Assembly: GCA_902774815.1 (NCBI GenBank)
Contig: CACYJV010000005.1
Location: 158,049 to 222,048 of the forward strand
Length of the DNA stretch: 64,000 nt
Direction: 5' to 3'
DNA from: an uncultured Prevotellaceae bacterium
GTDB lineage: Bacteria; Bacteroidota; Bacteroidia; Bacteroidales; Bacteroidaceae
Positions 49,499 to 57,912 of the stretch are shown piece by piece. Below the pieces are notes generated by a model, which saw nothing but the letters and a program-made list of their open reading frames with translations, was not told where the DNA came from and did not search any database. Position 1 is the stretch's first letter. Every line of letters begins with the position of its first letter. Both the position numbers and the translations under genes were made by a program.

Positions 49499-50956
49499 AT
49501 GAACGAAATTTGCAAATTGAGCCCTGAGTGCATTTGGAAAAACTTCTATGCACTGACGCAGGTGCCACGTCCCAGTGGACATCTGGAAAAAGTACAACAG
49601 TTCCTGCTCGACTTCGCCAAGGAAGCCGGCGTAGAAGCCTTCATCGATGAAGGCCGCAACGTGGTTATGCGCAAGCCCGCCACTCCTGGAATGGAAGACC
49701 GTAAGGGTGTAATCCTGCAGGCACACATGGACATGGTGCCACAGAAGACTCCCGAGTCCACCCACAACTTCGAGACAGATCCCATTCAGCCCTGGATTGA
49801 CGGCGAGTGGGTGAAGGCTAAAGGAACGACACTGGGTGCGGACAATGGCCTGGGTGTAGCCGCTATCCTGGCTGTGATGGAAGCCAAAGACCTGAAACAT
49901 GGTCCACTGGAAGCACTGATCACCGCCGATGAGGAGACTGGTATGTACGGTGCCAACGACCTGCCTGAGAAAATGCTCCAGGGCGATATCCTGCTGAACC
50001 TCGACTCTGAGACATGGGGTAAGTTTGTGATTGGCTCTGCTGGCGGTATCGACGTCACCGCTACACTCGACTACAAAGAAGCTGAAACCGATCCTGAGGA
50101 TGCAGCTGTGAAGGTTACGTTGAAGGGCCTGCGTGGTGGTCATAGCGGACTGGAGATCCACGAGGGCCGTGGCAATGCCAACAAGATGATGGTACAGCTG
50201 GTGCGCGAAGCCATTGAGGAGTGCGACGCCCGTCTGGCTACCTGGCATGGCGGCAACATGCGCAATGCCATCCCCTTCAAGGCTGAGGTGGTGCTGACAC
50301 TGCCGAAGGAGAATGTTCCGGCCCTAAAGGAACTTGCCGAGGATTATCTTGCCGACTTCACCGATCAGTATAAGCACATTGAGAGTGGTATAGAACTGAT
50401 AGTCGAGGATGTAGAAGCTCCGAAGACTGAGGTACCAGTAGAGATTCAGGACAACCTTGTCGATGCCATCTATGGCTGCCACAACGGAGTGCTGCGCATG
50501 ATTCCCAGCTATCCCGAAGTGGTCGAGACATCGAGCAATCTCGCCATCATCGACATTGAAGACGGTAAGGCATCCTTGAAAGTGCTGGCCCGTTCGAGCC
50601 GTGAGGACATGAAGGCTGTCATCGTGAACACGCTACAGAGCTGCTTCAACATGGCAGGAATGAAGGTGGAGACTGCCGGTTCGTATGGCGGCTGGGATCC
50701 GAACCCCGACAGCGAGATGCTGCATCTGCTGCTGAAGATCTACAAGGAGCTGAACGGCGAAGATGGCATCATCCAAGTGGACCATGCCGGTCTGGAGTGC
50801 TCGGTCATCCTGGGCAAGTACCCACATCTTGATGTGGTAAGCCTCGGCCCGACGATGAAGAGTCCGCATACCACTACCGAGCGTGCACTGATCGCCACCG
50901 TAGAGCCCTTCTGGCAGTTACTGAAGAAAGCCCTCGAGGAGATTCCTGTGAAGTAA
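49499..50956 (+). CDS. pepD: Cytosol non-specific dipeptidase (aminoacyl-histidine dipeptidase)
   Basis: 485 residues of the M20 metallopeptidase family. The ATG at 49,499 is followed by NEICKLSPECIWKNFYALTQVPRPSGHLEKV, the typical PepD start. Zinc ligands and catalytic acids are in LQAHMDMVPQ (His, Asp), GTTLGADNGLGVAAILAVME (bridging Asp), LITADEETGMYGA (catalytic Glu and ligand Glu) and near the end SLGPTMKSPHTTTERA (last His). LRGGHSGLEIHEGRGNA lies in the lid domain. It cleaves Xaa-His and many other dipeptides in the cytoplasm. Full length. Confidence 0.93.
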   Translation: MNEICKLSPECIWKNFYALTQVPRPSGHLEKVQQFLLDFAKEAGVEAFIDEGRNVVMRKPATPGMEDRKGVILQAHMDMVPQKTPESTHNFETDPIQPWIDGEWVKAKGTTLGADNGLGVAAILAVMEAKDLKHGPLEALITADEETGMYGANDLPEKMLQGDILLNLDSETWGKFVIGSAGGIDVTATLDYKEAETDPEDAAVKVTLKGLRGGHSGLEIHEGRGNANKMMVQLVREAIEECDARLATWHGGNMRNAIPFKAEVVLTLPKENVPALKELAEDYLADFTDQYKHIESGIELIVEDVEAPKTEVPVEIQDNLVDAIYGCHNGVLRMIPSYPEVVETSSNLAIIDIEDGKASLKVLARSSREDMKAVIVNTLQSCFNMAGMKVETAGSYGGWDPNPDSEMLHLLLKIYKELNGEDGIIQVDHAGLECSVILGKYPHLDVVSLGPTMKSPHTTTERALIATVEPFWQLLKKALEEIPVK

Positions 50957-51081
50957 CGAGCACTCGTTCGATACGTCAATACACATAGTTCATAGCCCGT
51001 AGTTCATCCTTTTTTACTGATTTCTACATAAAAAATCAAAAAAATATGAACTATTGGCTATGAACTATGAACTTTTTTTCT

Positions 51082-51089
51082 TACCTTTG
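51082..51089 (+). promoter_or_regulatory. Candidate -7 box of corA
   Basis: TACCTTTG followed by GCACTCG; it is the only good -7 match in the gap. No TTTG lies at the right -33 distance. The implied leader is about 190 nucleotides. Confidence 0.45.
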
Positions 51090-51152
51090 CACTCGAAAAA
51101 TGGCCGTATACACTTTGTTGCGGCTACAGTATTCACTAAAATCAGAACAATC

Positions 51153-51200
51153 ATGGACGATTATCCGGCGGACAGTTGCAAACGCAAGGCCCGGGGATAG
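51153..51200 (+). CDS. Possible leader peptide of corA
   Basis: ATG followed by 14 codons and TAG: MDDYPADSCKRKARG. The first half is acidic and has a proline, the second half basic. This order recalls the E. coli mgtL leader peptide (acidic/proline start, then Arg-rich), where translation falters at low magnesium and opens the downstream gene. There is no Shine-Dalgarno sequence, which is normal in this phylum. Evidence is the position, upstream of a magnesium transporter, and the composition only. Confidence 0.3.
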   Translation: MDDYPADSCKRKARG

Positions 51201-51214
51201 CCACCACTGAAGCG

Positions 51215-51278
51215 GCTAATCCTCTGGGCGTAATGGCATTTTACACTTCGCTTAACTCACAAACAATGGAGGATTAGC
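51215..51278 (+). promoter_or_regulatory. Hairpin hiding the corA ribosome-binding site
   Basis: GCTAATCCTC (51,215-51,224) is the exact reverse complement of GAGGATTAGC (51,269-51,278). The second arm contains the GGAGG-like site that ends five bases before the corA ATG at 51,283. A ten-base perfect stem with a 44-base loop would block ribosome entry; an alternative fold upstream (GGGGATAGCC and GGCTAATCC share pairing) could free it. This looks like a translational switch. Confidence 0.55.
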
Positions 51279-51282
51279 AACA

Positions 51283-52209
51283 ATGAAGACATACTGGAAC
51301 ACTACTGGCAAGTTGTCCCACCTGCAGGAGTGGGAGCCGAATTGTTGGATACAGGTGACGTGTCCGACAGAGGATGATCAGCGCGAACTCGAGGAGCGCT
51401 TCAACATTCCCGACTATTTCATCAGTGACATCAGCGATACCGACGAGCGTGCCCGTTACGAGTACGACGATGGCTGGATGCTCATCATCTTGCGTATTCC
51501 CTACGTGAAGGAGATACGTTCGCGCACGCCCTATACCACCGTACCCCTTGGTATCATCCACAAACGCGATGTGACCATTACTGTTTGTTTCTACGAAACC
51601 AACATGATGCTCGACTTCGTGTCGTTCCACCAAAAGCGTGGCGTGGGCTTCATCGACCATGTTGACCTGACTTTCCGTCTTTTCTTGTCGTCGGCAGTAT
51701 GGTACCTAAAGCGTTTGAAGCAAATCAATGCCCTCATTGATAAGGCTAAGCACAACCTGGACCACACGGTGAACAACGAGAGCCTGATCGGACTGAGCCG
51801 ACTGCAAGACTCACTGACCTACTTCAACACTTCCATCCGTGGCAACGAGAACCTGTTGCAGAAGCTGAAGTTCAAGCTGCAGGTGGATGAACTTGACGAC
51901 GACCTCATCGAAGACGTCAACATCGAGATGACGCAGGCCCGTGAAACCACTGCCATCTATTCGAACATCTTGGAGTCGACCATGGACACTTACTCCTCGA
52001 TCATCAACAACAACATGAACACTGTGATGCGTACGCTGACATCGGTTACCATCATTCTGATGATTCCGACGCTGGTCACCTCGATGTTCGGAATGAACCT
52101 CATCAACGGCATGGAGAATTCACCCTTCGGATTCCTCATGGCACTCGTCATCTCCGTCTTTGTCTCGGGCATCACGTGGGCATTCCTACGTTATAAGCGA
52201 CTGCTGTAA
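51283..52209 (+). CDS. corA: CorA family magnesium/divalent cation transporter
   Basis: 308 residues. The N-terminal cytoplasmic domain (DDQRELEERFNIPDYFISDISDTDERARYEYDDGWMLIILRIPYV) is followed by the long stalk helix and two C-terminal membrane helices. The pore signature G-M-N is in TLVTSMFGMNLINGMENSPFG (near residue 265). The tail is basic (FLRYKRLL), as usual. CorA forms pentameric channels gated by cytoplasmic Mg2+. The start is ATG 51,283, preceded by a rare good ribosome-binding site that can be masked by a hairpin. A terminator follows at 52,289. Confidence 0.92.
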   Translation: MKTYWNTTGKLSHLQEWEPNCWIQVTCPTEDDQRELEERFNIPDYFISDISDTDERARYEYDDGWMLIILRIPYVKEIRSRTPYTTVPLGIIHKRDVTITVCFYETNMMLDFVSFHQKRGVGFIDHVDLTFRLFLSSAVWYLKRLKQINALIDKAKHNLDHTVNNESLIGLSRLQDSLTYFNTSIRGNENLLQKLKFKLQVDELDDDLIEDVNIEMTQARETTAIYSNILESTMDTYSSIINNNMNTVMRTLTSVTIILMIPTLVTSMFGMNLINGMENSPFGFLMALVISVFVSGITWAFLRYKRLL

Positions 52210-52288
52210 ACAAAGGGACAAGGTTCCTTGAGCGAAAGAATCAGCACGTTGTAGCTACCATTATCAAGAAAATATTCGACAAAAAGTT

Positions 52289-52327
52289 GAAAAAACGGAA
52301 TTTCTTTTGGAGATTCCGTTTTTTTTG
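52289..52327 (+). terminator. Rho-independent terminator after corA
   Basis: AAAAAACGGAAT and ATTCCGTTTTTT form a strong stem around TTCTTTTGGAG, followed by eight T. It ends the corA transcript 80 bases after the stop codon. The stem also has A on its 5' side, so it could work in both directions, but no gene comes from the other side. Confidence 0.85.
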
Positions 52328-52337
52328 TTTAAGTTTG
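52306..52337 (+). promoter_or_regulatory. Promoter of the DUF349 gene
   Basis: TTTG (52,306-52,309), 20 bases, TAAGTTTG (52,330-52,337): complete match to the Bacteroidota promoter. The -33 box is in the loop of the corA terminator and the -7 box follows its poly-T, so the two signals share bases. Leader of about 90 bases to the ATG at 52,433. Confidence 0.7.
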
Positions 52338-52432
52338 CAGCTTGAACTATTATGGATAGGGGATATTACGCCCTTTTCCATATGACAAGAAGAATGTAAA
52401 CAAAAACCGAATCATCAACTTAAACCAGTGAA

Positions 52433-54520
52433 ATGATGAACTCTCAAGAGAATGCCCTGGAACAGGGTAAGTTAGCAGAAGAGCAAGTTGCCGCCGAGGC
52501 CGCAGCTGAAGTACAGAACGCAGTAGAAGAAACGCCCCAAGCAGCACCTGAGGCTGAAATCCCCGTCGCTGAAGAACCCGCTCCAGCAACCGTAGAGGAG
52601 TCCGCAGAGGAAGCGCCAGTGGCAGAAGAGCCTGCCGTTGAGGAGCCTGTTGCTGAGGAAACTCCTACAGTGGAAGAAACACCCGCCGCTGAAGATGAGG
52701 CACCAGCTGTTGAGGAGCCTGCAGCCGAGGAAGCACCCGCTGAGGAACCTGCTGCCGAAGAACCTGCCGAGGAAGAGGCCGAAAAGAAAGTCTACACGAC
52801 GAAGCAGGAAGTGCTGGACCGCGTGAAGGAAATTGCTCACGGTGAAGAAGCACCTTCGAAAGACGAAGTAGACCTGTTGAAGACCATCTTCTACAAGTTG
52901 CACATTGCCGAGCGCGAGCAGCAACTGAAAGAATATCTCGATGGCGGTGGCGATCCCGACAGCTATGTCGTACGCCCTGACGACTTGGAAGAGATGTTCA
53001 AGGTGGAGATGAACGTCATCAAGGAGAAGCGTGCCAAGGTGTTCCAGGCTATGGAAGCTGAGAAGCAGGAGAACCTGAAAAAGAAACTTGAGATCATCGA
53101 GAAGATAAAAGCCATGGCTACCTCACCTGACGAGGCCAACCGCTCCTACCAGCAGTTCAAGGAGTTGCAGCAGCAGTGGCGCGACATCAAGGCTGTACCT
53201 GCTGAACGTGCCAACGAACTCTGGCGCAACTATCAGCTCTACGTAGAGCAGTTCTACGACCTGCTGAAGCTCAACAACGAAGCCCGTGAATATGACTTCA
53301 AGAAGAACTTGGAATTGAAGACCAAGCTCTGCGAGGCTGCAGAAAAACTGGCCGAGGAGACCGACGTCATCAGTGCTTTCCACCAGTTGCAGGAACTGCA
53401 TGCCCAGTATAGAGAGATAGGTCCCGTAGCTAAGGATCTGCGCGAAGAGGTATGGACTCGCTTCAAGGCTGCATCGACCATCATCAACAAGCGTCACCAG
53501 CAGCACTTCGAGAGCCTTCGTGCTCATGAGGAGGAGAACTTGAAGCGTAAGACCGAACTCTGCGAAAAGGTAGAAGCCATCGCCGCTGAGGAAAACAAGG
53601 GTGCTAATGATTGGGAGAAGCACACCAAGCAGATTATAGAACTCCAGAACGAATGGAAGACCATCGGCTTCGCTCCACAAAAGATGAACGTGAAGATCTT
53701 CGAGCGTTTCCGTGCTGCTTGCGACGACTTCTTCAGCCGCAAGGCCCAGTACTTTAAGGACATGAAGGCCCGTTTCGCTGAGAATGCCGAGAAGAAGCGC
53801 GCACTCGTGGCCAAGGCCAAGGAACTTCAGGACAGCACCGATTGGAAGTCGACGGGTGACAAACTCATCGCCCTTCAGAAGGAATGGAAGACCATCGGCA
53901 TGGTTCCCAAGCGTCTGGGCGACCAACTTTGGAACGAGTTCCTGACTGCTTGCAACAAATTCTTCGAGGCCCGCAATGCCGCAACAGCTGGCACTCGCAA
54001 TGAGGAACGTGCCAATCTGGAGACCAAACGCAACATCATTGCCCAGCTGAAGGAAATCGCTGAAGGTGCTGTTGAGAATGCCCAGGAAAAGGTACAAGAC
54101 CTTGTTGACCAGTATCAGCAGGCCGGACACGTGCCTTTCCGCGAGAAGGACAAGCTCTATAAGGAGTATCACGAAGTGCTCGACAAACTCTACAAGGAGC
54201 TCAACATCTCTACGGCCCGACGTCGTCTCGATAACTTCCGCTCCAACCTGAAGAACGTTGCACGCCGCGGCGAAGATGCTCTCGACAATGAGCGTACACG
54301 CCTGATGCGTCGCTATGAGCAGATGAAGCAAGAGATTCAGACCTATGAGAACAACCTCGGTTTCCTGAATGCCGCTTCGAAGAAGGGCAGTTCACTCATC
54401 GACGAGATGAACCGCAAGGTGCAGAAGCTCAAGGACGATCTGAAGCTGACCTACGACAAGATCAAGGCTATCGACGACGCCAACGCTGCCGAGGAAAATG
54501 CAGCCGACGAGGAGGCTTAA
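52433..54520 (+). CDS. DUF349 repeat protein with Ala/Glu/Pro-rich N-terminus
   Basis: 695 residues. Residues about 15-120 are low complexity, built of EEPAxEE/VEETPAAEE units, and likely disordered and highly acidic. From about 200 there are five or more DUF349 repeats, helical modules of roughly 70 residues with the pattern W-K-x-I-G-x-A/V-P/K (LQQQWRDIKAVPAERANELW, LHAQYREIGPVAKDLREEVW, LQNEWKTIGFAPQKMNVKIF, LQKEWKTIGMVPKRLGDQLW, LVDQYQQAGHVPFREKDKLY). A coiled coil closes the protein. The role of DUF349 in Bacteroidota is unknown; the fold suggests a scaffold, possibly with RNA or ribosomes. ATG at 52,433 and 52,436 are both possible. Confidence 0.87.
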   Translation: MMNSQENALEQGKLAEEQVAAEAAAEVQNAVEETPQAAPEAEIPVAEEPAPATVEESAEEAPVAEEPAVEEPVAEETPTVEETPAAEDEAPAVEEPAAEEAPAEEPAAEEPAEEEAEKKVYTTKQEVLDRVKEIAHGEEAPSKDEVDLLKTIFYKLHIAEREQQLKEYLDGGGDPDSYVVRPDDLEEMFKVEMNVIKEKRAKVFQAMEAEKQENLKKKLEIIEKIKAMATSPDEANRSYQQFKELQQQWRDIKAVPAERANELWRNYQLYVEQFYDLLKLNNEAREYDFKKNLELKTKLCEAAEKLAEETDVISAFHQLQELHAQYREIGPVAKDLREEVWTRFKAASTIINKRHQQHFESLRAHEEENLKRKTELCEKVEAIAAEENKGANDWEKHTKQIIELQNEWKTIGFAPQKMNVKIFERFRAACDDFFSRKAQYFKDMKARFAENAEKKRALVAKAKELQDSTDWKSTGDKLIALQKEWKTIGMVPKRLGDQLWNEFLTACNKFFEARNAATAGTRNEERANLETKRNIIAQLKEIAEGAVENAQEKVQDLVDQYQQAGHVPFREKDKLYKEYHEVLDKLYKELNISTARRRLDNFRSNLKNVARRGEDALDNERTRLMRRYEQMKQEIQTYENNLGFLNAASKKGSSLIDEMNRKVQKLKDDLKLTYDKIKAIDDANAAEENAADEEA

Positions 54521-54541
54521 AACAAATCTCCATTATAAACC

Positions 54542-54581
54542 AAACGGGCGAAGCCATTGCATCTGGCTTCGCCCGTTTTTT
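54542..54581. terminator. Terminator between convergent genes
   Basis: AAACGGGCGAAGCC and GGCTTCGCCCGTTT make a 14-bp stem around ATTGCATCT, followed by six T on the plus strand. On the minus strand the run of A before the stem is short, so it acts mainly for the DUF349 gene. Confidence 0.85.
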
Positions 54582-54624
54582 CTATCGTATCGCATTGACT
54601 TGCGAATCATCAAAGGAAGATTTG

Positions 54625-55647
54625 CTATTGGAAATCGACCAATACCCTGAACACCTTGCCAGGATTCTCGCTCCACCAACGCATGGTTGAGAGTGCTTCT
54701 TCCGGTCGTATAGTCTTGGTGATGAGCGTATCGATAGGACCCGTGTGGCGCTCCAGATAGTGGATGACGGCACGGAAGTCTTGTGGCATAGCATTGCGGG
54801 AACCCCTGATGTCGAGTTCTTTCTGCACGAAGTATTTAGTTTGAAAAGAAACCTCACTCTTGGCATAGCCGATGCACACGACACGTCCGGTAAAACTTAC
54901 CTCGTCGACAGCCATTTGATAGGTAACAGGACTACCGACTGCCTCAATGACCACATCAGGACCAAAGCCGCCAGTCATCTCCAGCAAACGGCTGTGCACA
55001 TCCTCGGTCTTGGTATTGATGGTATAGGATGCACCCATCTGGTGGGCAAGTGCGAGTTTGCCGTCATCGATGTCGGCAGCCACCACTGTGGCACCTCGTA
55101 GCGACGAGCGTACAATCGCACCCATGCCCACCATGCCACATCCAACAACGAGTACCACATCGATGTCAGTCACCTGCGCCCGACTTACGGCATGGAAACC
55201 TACGCTCATCGGCTCGACCAAGGCACATTCCTTAGGCGATAACAAACCTGCAGGAATCACTTTCTCCCAAGGCATGACGATGAATTCCCTCATGGCACCA
55301 TCGCGCTGCACGCCCAGCGTCTCGTTATGCTGGCAGGCGTTTACCCGACCATTACGACACGACGCACACTTTCCGCAGTTGGTATAAGGGTTGCAGGTGA
55401 CGACCATGCCAGGTTTCAACCCCTCGGGCACATCGCTGCCGACAGCCTCGATGACGGCACCTATTTCATGACCAGGAATGACCGGGTTGAGGGCCATCGA
55501 GTTCCGTCCCATGAAGGTATTGAGGTCAGAACCACAGAAACCTACGTACTGCAACTTCAGCAGTACCTCGCCTGCCTTCAGTTCACGAGGCTTCTCCACG
55601 TCGATAATATTCAGTTCTTGCTGATGAGTGATTTGTATTGCTTTCAT
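54625..55647 (-). CDS. Zinc-binding alcohol/polyol dehydrogenase (MDR family)
   Basis: 340 residues. Catalytic zinc ligands are Cys38 (GFCGSDLNTF), His60-Glu61 (PGHEIGAV); structural zinc Cys91, 94, 97 and 105 (NCGKCASCRNGRVNAC). The cofactor loop is VVGCGMVGMGAI (167-178) followed by DIDDGKLALA, whose Asp favours NAD. It resembles sorbitol, galactitol or threonine dehydrogenases in this family; the substrate cannot be told. It is the last chromosomal gene before the integrated element and is transcribed toward the DUF349 gene. TACTTTTG at 55,680-55,687 (minus strand) may be its -7 box. Confidence 0.88.
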   Translation of the reverse strand: MKAIQITHQQELNIIDVEKPRELKAGEVLLKLQYVGFCGSDLNTFMGRNSMALNPVIPGHEIGAVIEAVGSDVPEGLKPGMVVTCNPYTNCGKCASCRNGRVNACQHNETLGVQRDGAMREFIVMPWEKVIPAGLLSPKECALVEPMSVGFHAVSRAQVTDIDVVLVVGCGMVGMGAIVRSSLRGATVVAADIDDGKLALAHQMGASYTINTKTEDVHSRLLEMTGGFGPDVVIEAVGSPVTYQMAVDEVSFTGRVVCIGYAKSEVSFQTKYFVQKELDIRGSRNAMPQDFRAVIHYLERHTGPIDTLITKTIRPEEALSTMRWWSENPGKVFRVLVDFQ

Positions 55648-55794
55648 AATGAAATTGAATTGACTCTGATAATGCGCTGCAAAAGTAACAAAAATGCCTG
55701 AAACAGAGAAGAATTAGATGGACATTTTTCATCGACGGCAAACTTAATCCTCATGATTACGCTAATAACACGCCAAAACTTGAACAAAGAAAAA

Positions 55795-55825
55795 CTGCCA
55801 AGCACTGATTATCAGTACTTGGCAG
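55795..55825 (-). terminator. Palindrome with poly-T on the minus strand
   Basis: CTGCCAAGCACTGATTATCA and GTACTTGGCAG form a near-perfect 31-base palindrome (one mismatch pair, loop TTA). On the minus strand it is followed by TTTTTC, so it would stop leftward transcripts. No leftward gene precedes it in the window; the element to its right runs rightward. It may be the old end of a chromosomal gene separated by the integration. Confidence 0.5.
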
Positions 55826-55987
55826 CCTAAAAATGTTGGGGTACCCGGATAGTCTGGGGTAAAATCGAGTGCAATCAAATGCAAGTAAACACATGATTAT
55901 CAGCATGTTACATAAAAATCAAGATTTCTTAAAATTGTTTAAAATTTGAAGTAATTGAGATTAACTCGGGAAAAACTCGGGAAAAAA

Positions 55988-56019
55988 TTTGGAAGGTAAA
56001 ACTATTATTATTACCTTTG
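55988..56019 (+). promoter_or_regulatory. Promoter of the integrase gene
   Basis: TTTG (55,988-55,991), 20 bases, TACCTTTG (56,012-56,019). The tandem ACTCGGGAAAA repeat ends two bases before the -33 box, a good place for a repressor. The leader is about 170 bases and can fold through TTATTTATCGGC (56,025) and GCCGATAAATAA (56,142). Confidence 0.75.
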
Positions 56020-56197
56020 CAACATTATTTATCGGCCCGCCCTCCCGGGTTTTGTATTCCTGGAATTGGCCATTGAGAGAGGTGATGTTGATATTGAAGC
56101 GCAGAGCGTGAAAGTATCTATTTTTTCGAATCCCATTCGATGCCGATAAATAAGCTATATTTCTTTTTTTCGGCATCTAAACCTTAAAGAAAGTAAT

Positions 56198-57724
56198 ATG
56201 GCTACAATTGAACTAAGATTATCAAACAAGATTCAGAAAGAGACTGGAAGAGCCGAGGTTATGATAAGGTTCTTTCACTACCGTATTGACATCTATGCTA
56301 GAAGCGAGGTGTTCATCAATCCCGAGTTTTTTGAATACTATATTGACAGAAAGAAAACTGTCAATCCACGGAAGCCCGTGCCTGCCAATGCCATCACCGC
56401 CCCTTTGAGCGCTGCTGTAAAAAACGGATGGAGCCTCCGAAAAAGTGGGATTATCATTGTCAGTAACCGACGAATTAAGAACGAGGAGGTAAGATATCAC
56501 GAAAAACAGGCGGAACGCATTGAACAGATAAAAAGGCTGATATCCACATCCTTTGAAGCCACGCCTCAGGAAATGCACGATAAGAAGTGGCTCAAGAAGA
56601 TTATAGACAAGTATAATCATCCCCAAAAATACCTTCCCAAAGAAGAAAAGAAGGTGTCGTTCTACGAACTGGTAGAACTCTATATCACTAAGCGGAAGAT
56701 TGTCGAATCACATGCAAGGGTTTTCCGGGTCCTAAGCAGGGCCGTAGCGAGATACGAAGGATACGTACGTGCTACAGACAAGAGCAGGAGGTCGTTCACT
56801 TGGGATATTGACAGAATTACACGTGACGACATCGAGAATCTATCTGACTATCTTCGAAATGAGAAGCAAATAGCTGACATGCATCCCAATATCTTCAAAA
56901 AACTGCTGAGTTCTTACCCTGCAGGTGTAAAAAAAGGCAAGGACATGATTCAGGAGCGTGGAGAAAACACGGTCATCAAGATGCGCACCAGGCTAAAGTC
57001 TCTCTTCCTGTTCTTCGTTGAGGAGGGTTTTACGAAAAATCATCCTTTTGACGGTATAAAGATCGGTACGGCTAAAGTAGGAACACCTTATTATATCTCT
57101 ATAGAGGAACGTAACAGGATTGAAGAGACTGACCTTAAGAAAGAATGGGAGAAGATGGAGGCAAGTGAGCGGAAGGCCATTAAGTTGCCGCTCCAAACCA
57201 TTATGATACAAAGGGATATTTTTGTTTTCCACTGCCTGATCGGATGTCGTGTCGGCGACCTGGTCAAAATGACCAGCAAGTATATTGTTGACGGAATTTT
57301 GGTATATACCCCACACAAGACCAAGGATGACGGAGAAGAGGGCATGCAGGCCAGGGTTCCACTGCATCCCAAAGCACTGTCTCTTATTAAAAAATATAAA
57401 GGAATGGATCCTAAGGGGAGATTGTTTCCCTTCATATCCGCGCAGAAATATAATGATGCCATCAAGGTGGTCTTCAGACTGGCCGGAATAACAAGGAACG
57501 TAGAAGTAAGGAACCCATTGACTGGTGAGAATGAGCTACGGCCGATCAACGAGATTGCAAGCAGCCATCTGGCACGAAGGACTTTTATAGGCAATGCATA
57601 CTTCAAGGTACAGGACCCTAACCTTATTGGGAAGATGAGCGGTCACGTAGAAGGGAGCCAGGCATTCGCTCGTTACCGAAAGATTGAAGACTCTACGCTC
57701 AAGGACATTATCAAAATGCTCTGA
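56198..57724 (+). CDS. Tyrosine-type site-specific integrase
   Basis: 508 residues. The arm-binding N-terminus has ATIELRLSNKIQKETGRAEV, then a SAM-like core-binding domain (about 155-300) and the catalytic domain: CLIGCRVGDLVKM (Arg near 351), SSHLARRTFIGNAYF (His and Arg near 454-458), GKMSGHVEGSQAFARY (His near 483, Tyr near 493). All five key residues are present. It integrates and, with a helper, excises the element carried downstream. Size and layout match integrases of Bacteroidales mobilizable elements. It has a strong promoter of its own. Confidence 0.9.
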   Translation: MATIELRLSNKIQKETGRAEVMIRFFHYRIDIYARSEVFINPEFFEYYIDRKKTVNPRKPVPANAITAPLSAAVKNGWSLRKSGIIIVSNRRIKNEEVRYHEKQAERIEQIKRLISTSFEATPQEMHDKKWLKKIIDKYNHPQKYLPKEEKKVSFYELVELYITKRKIVESHARVFRVLSRAVARYEGYVRATDKSRRSFTWDIDRITRDDIENLSDYLRNEKQIADMHPNIFKKLLSSYPAGVKKGKDMIQERGENTVIKMRTRLKSLFLFFVEEGFTKNHPFDGIKIGTAKVGTPYYISIEERNRIEETDLKKEWEKMEASERKAIKLPLQTIMIQRDIFVFHCLIGCRVGDLVKMTSKYIVDGILVYTPHKTKDDGEEGMQARVPLHPKALSLIKKYKGMDPKGRLFPFISAQKYNDAIKVVFRLAGITRNVEVRNPLTGENELRPINEIASSHLARRTFIGNAYFKVQDPNLIGKMSGHVEGSQAFARYRKIEDSTLKDIIKML

Positions 57725-57912
57725 CGGCAGGGATTGGCATGCCAGAGCGAATTTTTCTACCCGGCATCTGACCAGAATAAGCACTTCTTATTACTGTTCC
57801 CTGCTTCTATTCCCATTCCTCCATATAGATGCGTGGAATAAGTAGGGATTAAGCAAGTGAATCACAAAATTAATATATATCGATTGTTTCCAGAAATAAC
57901 AAAGCATCTATT

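Larger units (their letters stand above)
50957..51282. other. Leader region of corA
   Basis: Starts with an imperfect 23-bp inverted repeat (50,985-51,007 and 51,046-51,068) that may end the pepD transcript, though the poly-T is inside the loop. A TACCTTTG box at 51,082-51,089 fits a -7 element. The 190 bases after it hold a 15-codon reading frame (51,153-51,200) and a stem that would hide the ribosome-binding site of corA (51,215-51,224 with 51,269-51,278). Both are listed separately. Confidence 0.6.
55648..56197. other. Junction region between chromosome and integrated element
   Basis: No gene supported. Contents in order: a -7-like box for the dehydrogenase (55,680-55,687, minus), a long palindrome (55,795-55,825), GTTGGGGTACCCGGATAGTC (55,834 on), two ATTATCAG motifs, two tandem ACTCGGGAAAA units (55,964-55,985), the integrase promoter (55,988-56,019) and a 12-bp inverted repeat (56,025-56,036 and 56,142-56,153). 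The left end of the element should lie in 55,690-55,960. No tRNA gene is seen here. Confidence 0.5.

Noticed and set aside
51090-51282. M-box magnesium riboswitch
   Set aside because: The conserved M-box loops cannot be found; only a simple ribosome-site hairpin and a mini-gene are supported.
53123-54331. Long minus-strand reading frame of 402 codons opposite the DUF349 gene
   Set aside because: Mirror image of a repetitive GC-rich coding region; it is leucine/valine-rich without any domain, and the plus frame has clear DUF349 repeats.
55834-55860. Fragment of a tRNA gene at the integration site
   Set aside because: GGGGTACCCGGATAG looks a little like a tRNA T-arm on the minus strand, but the GTTCGAA core and acceptor stem are missing.
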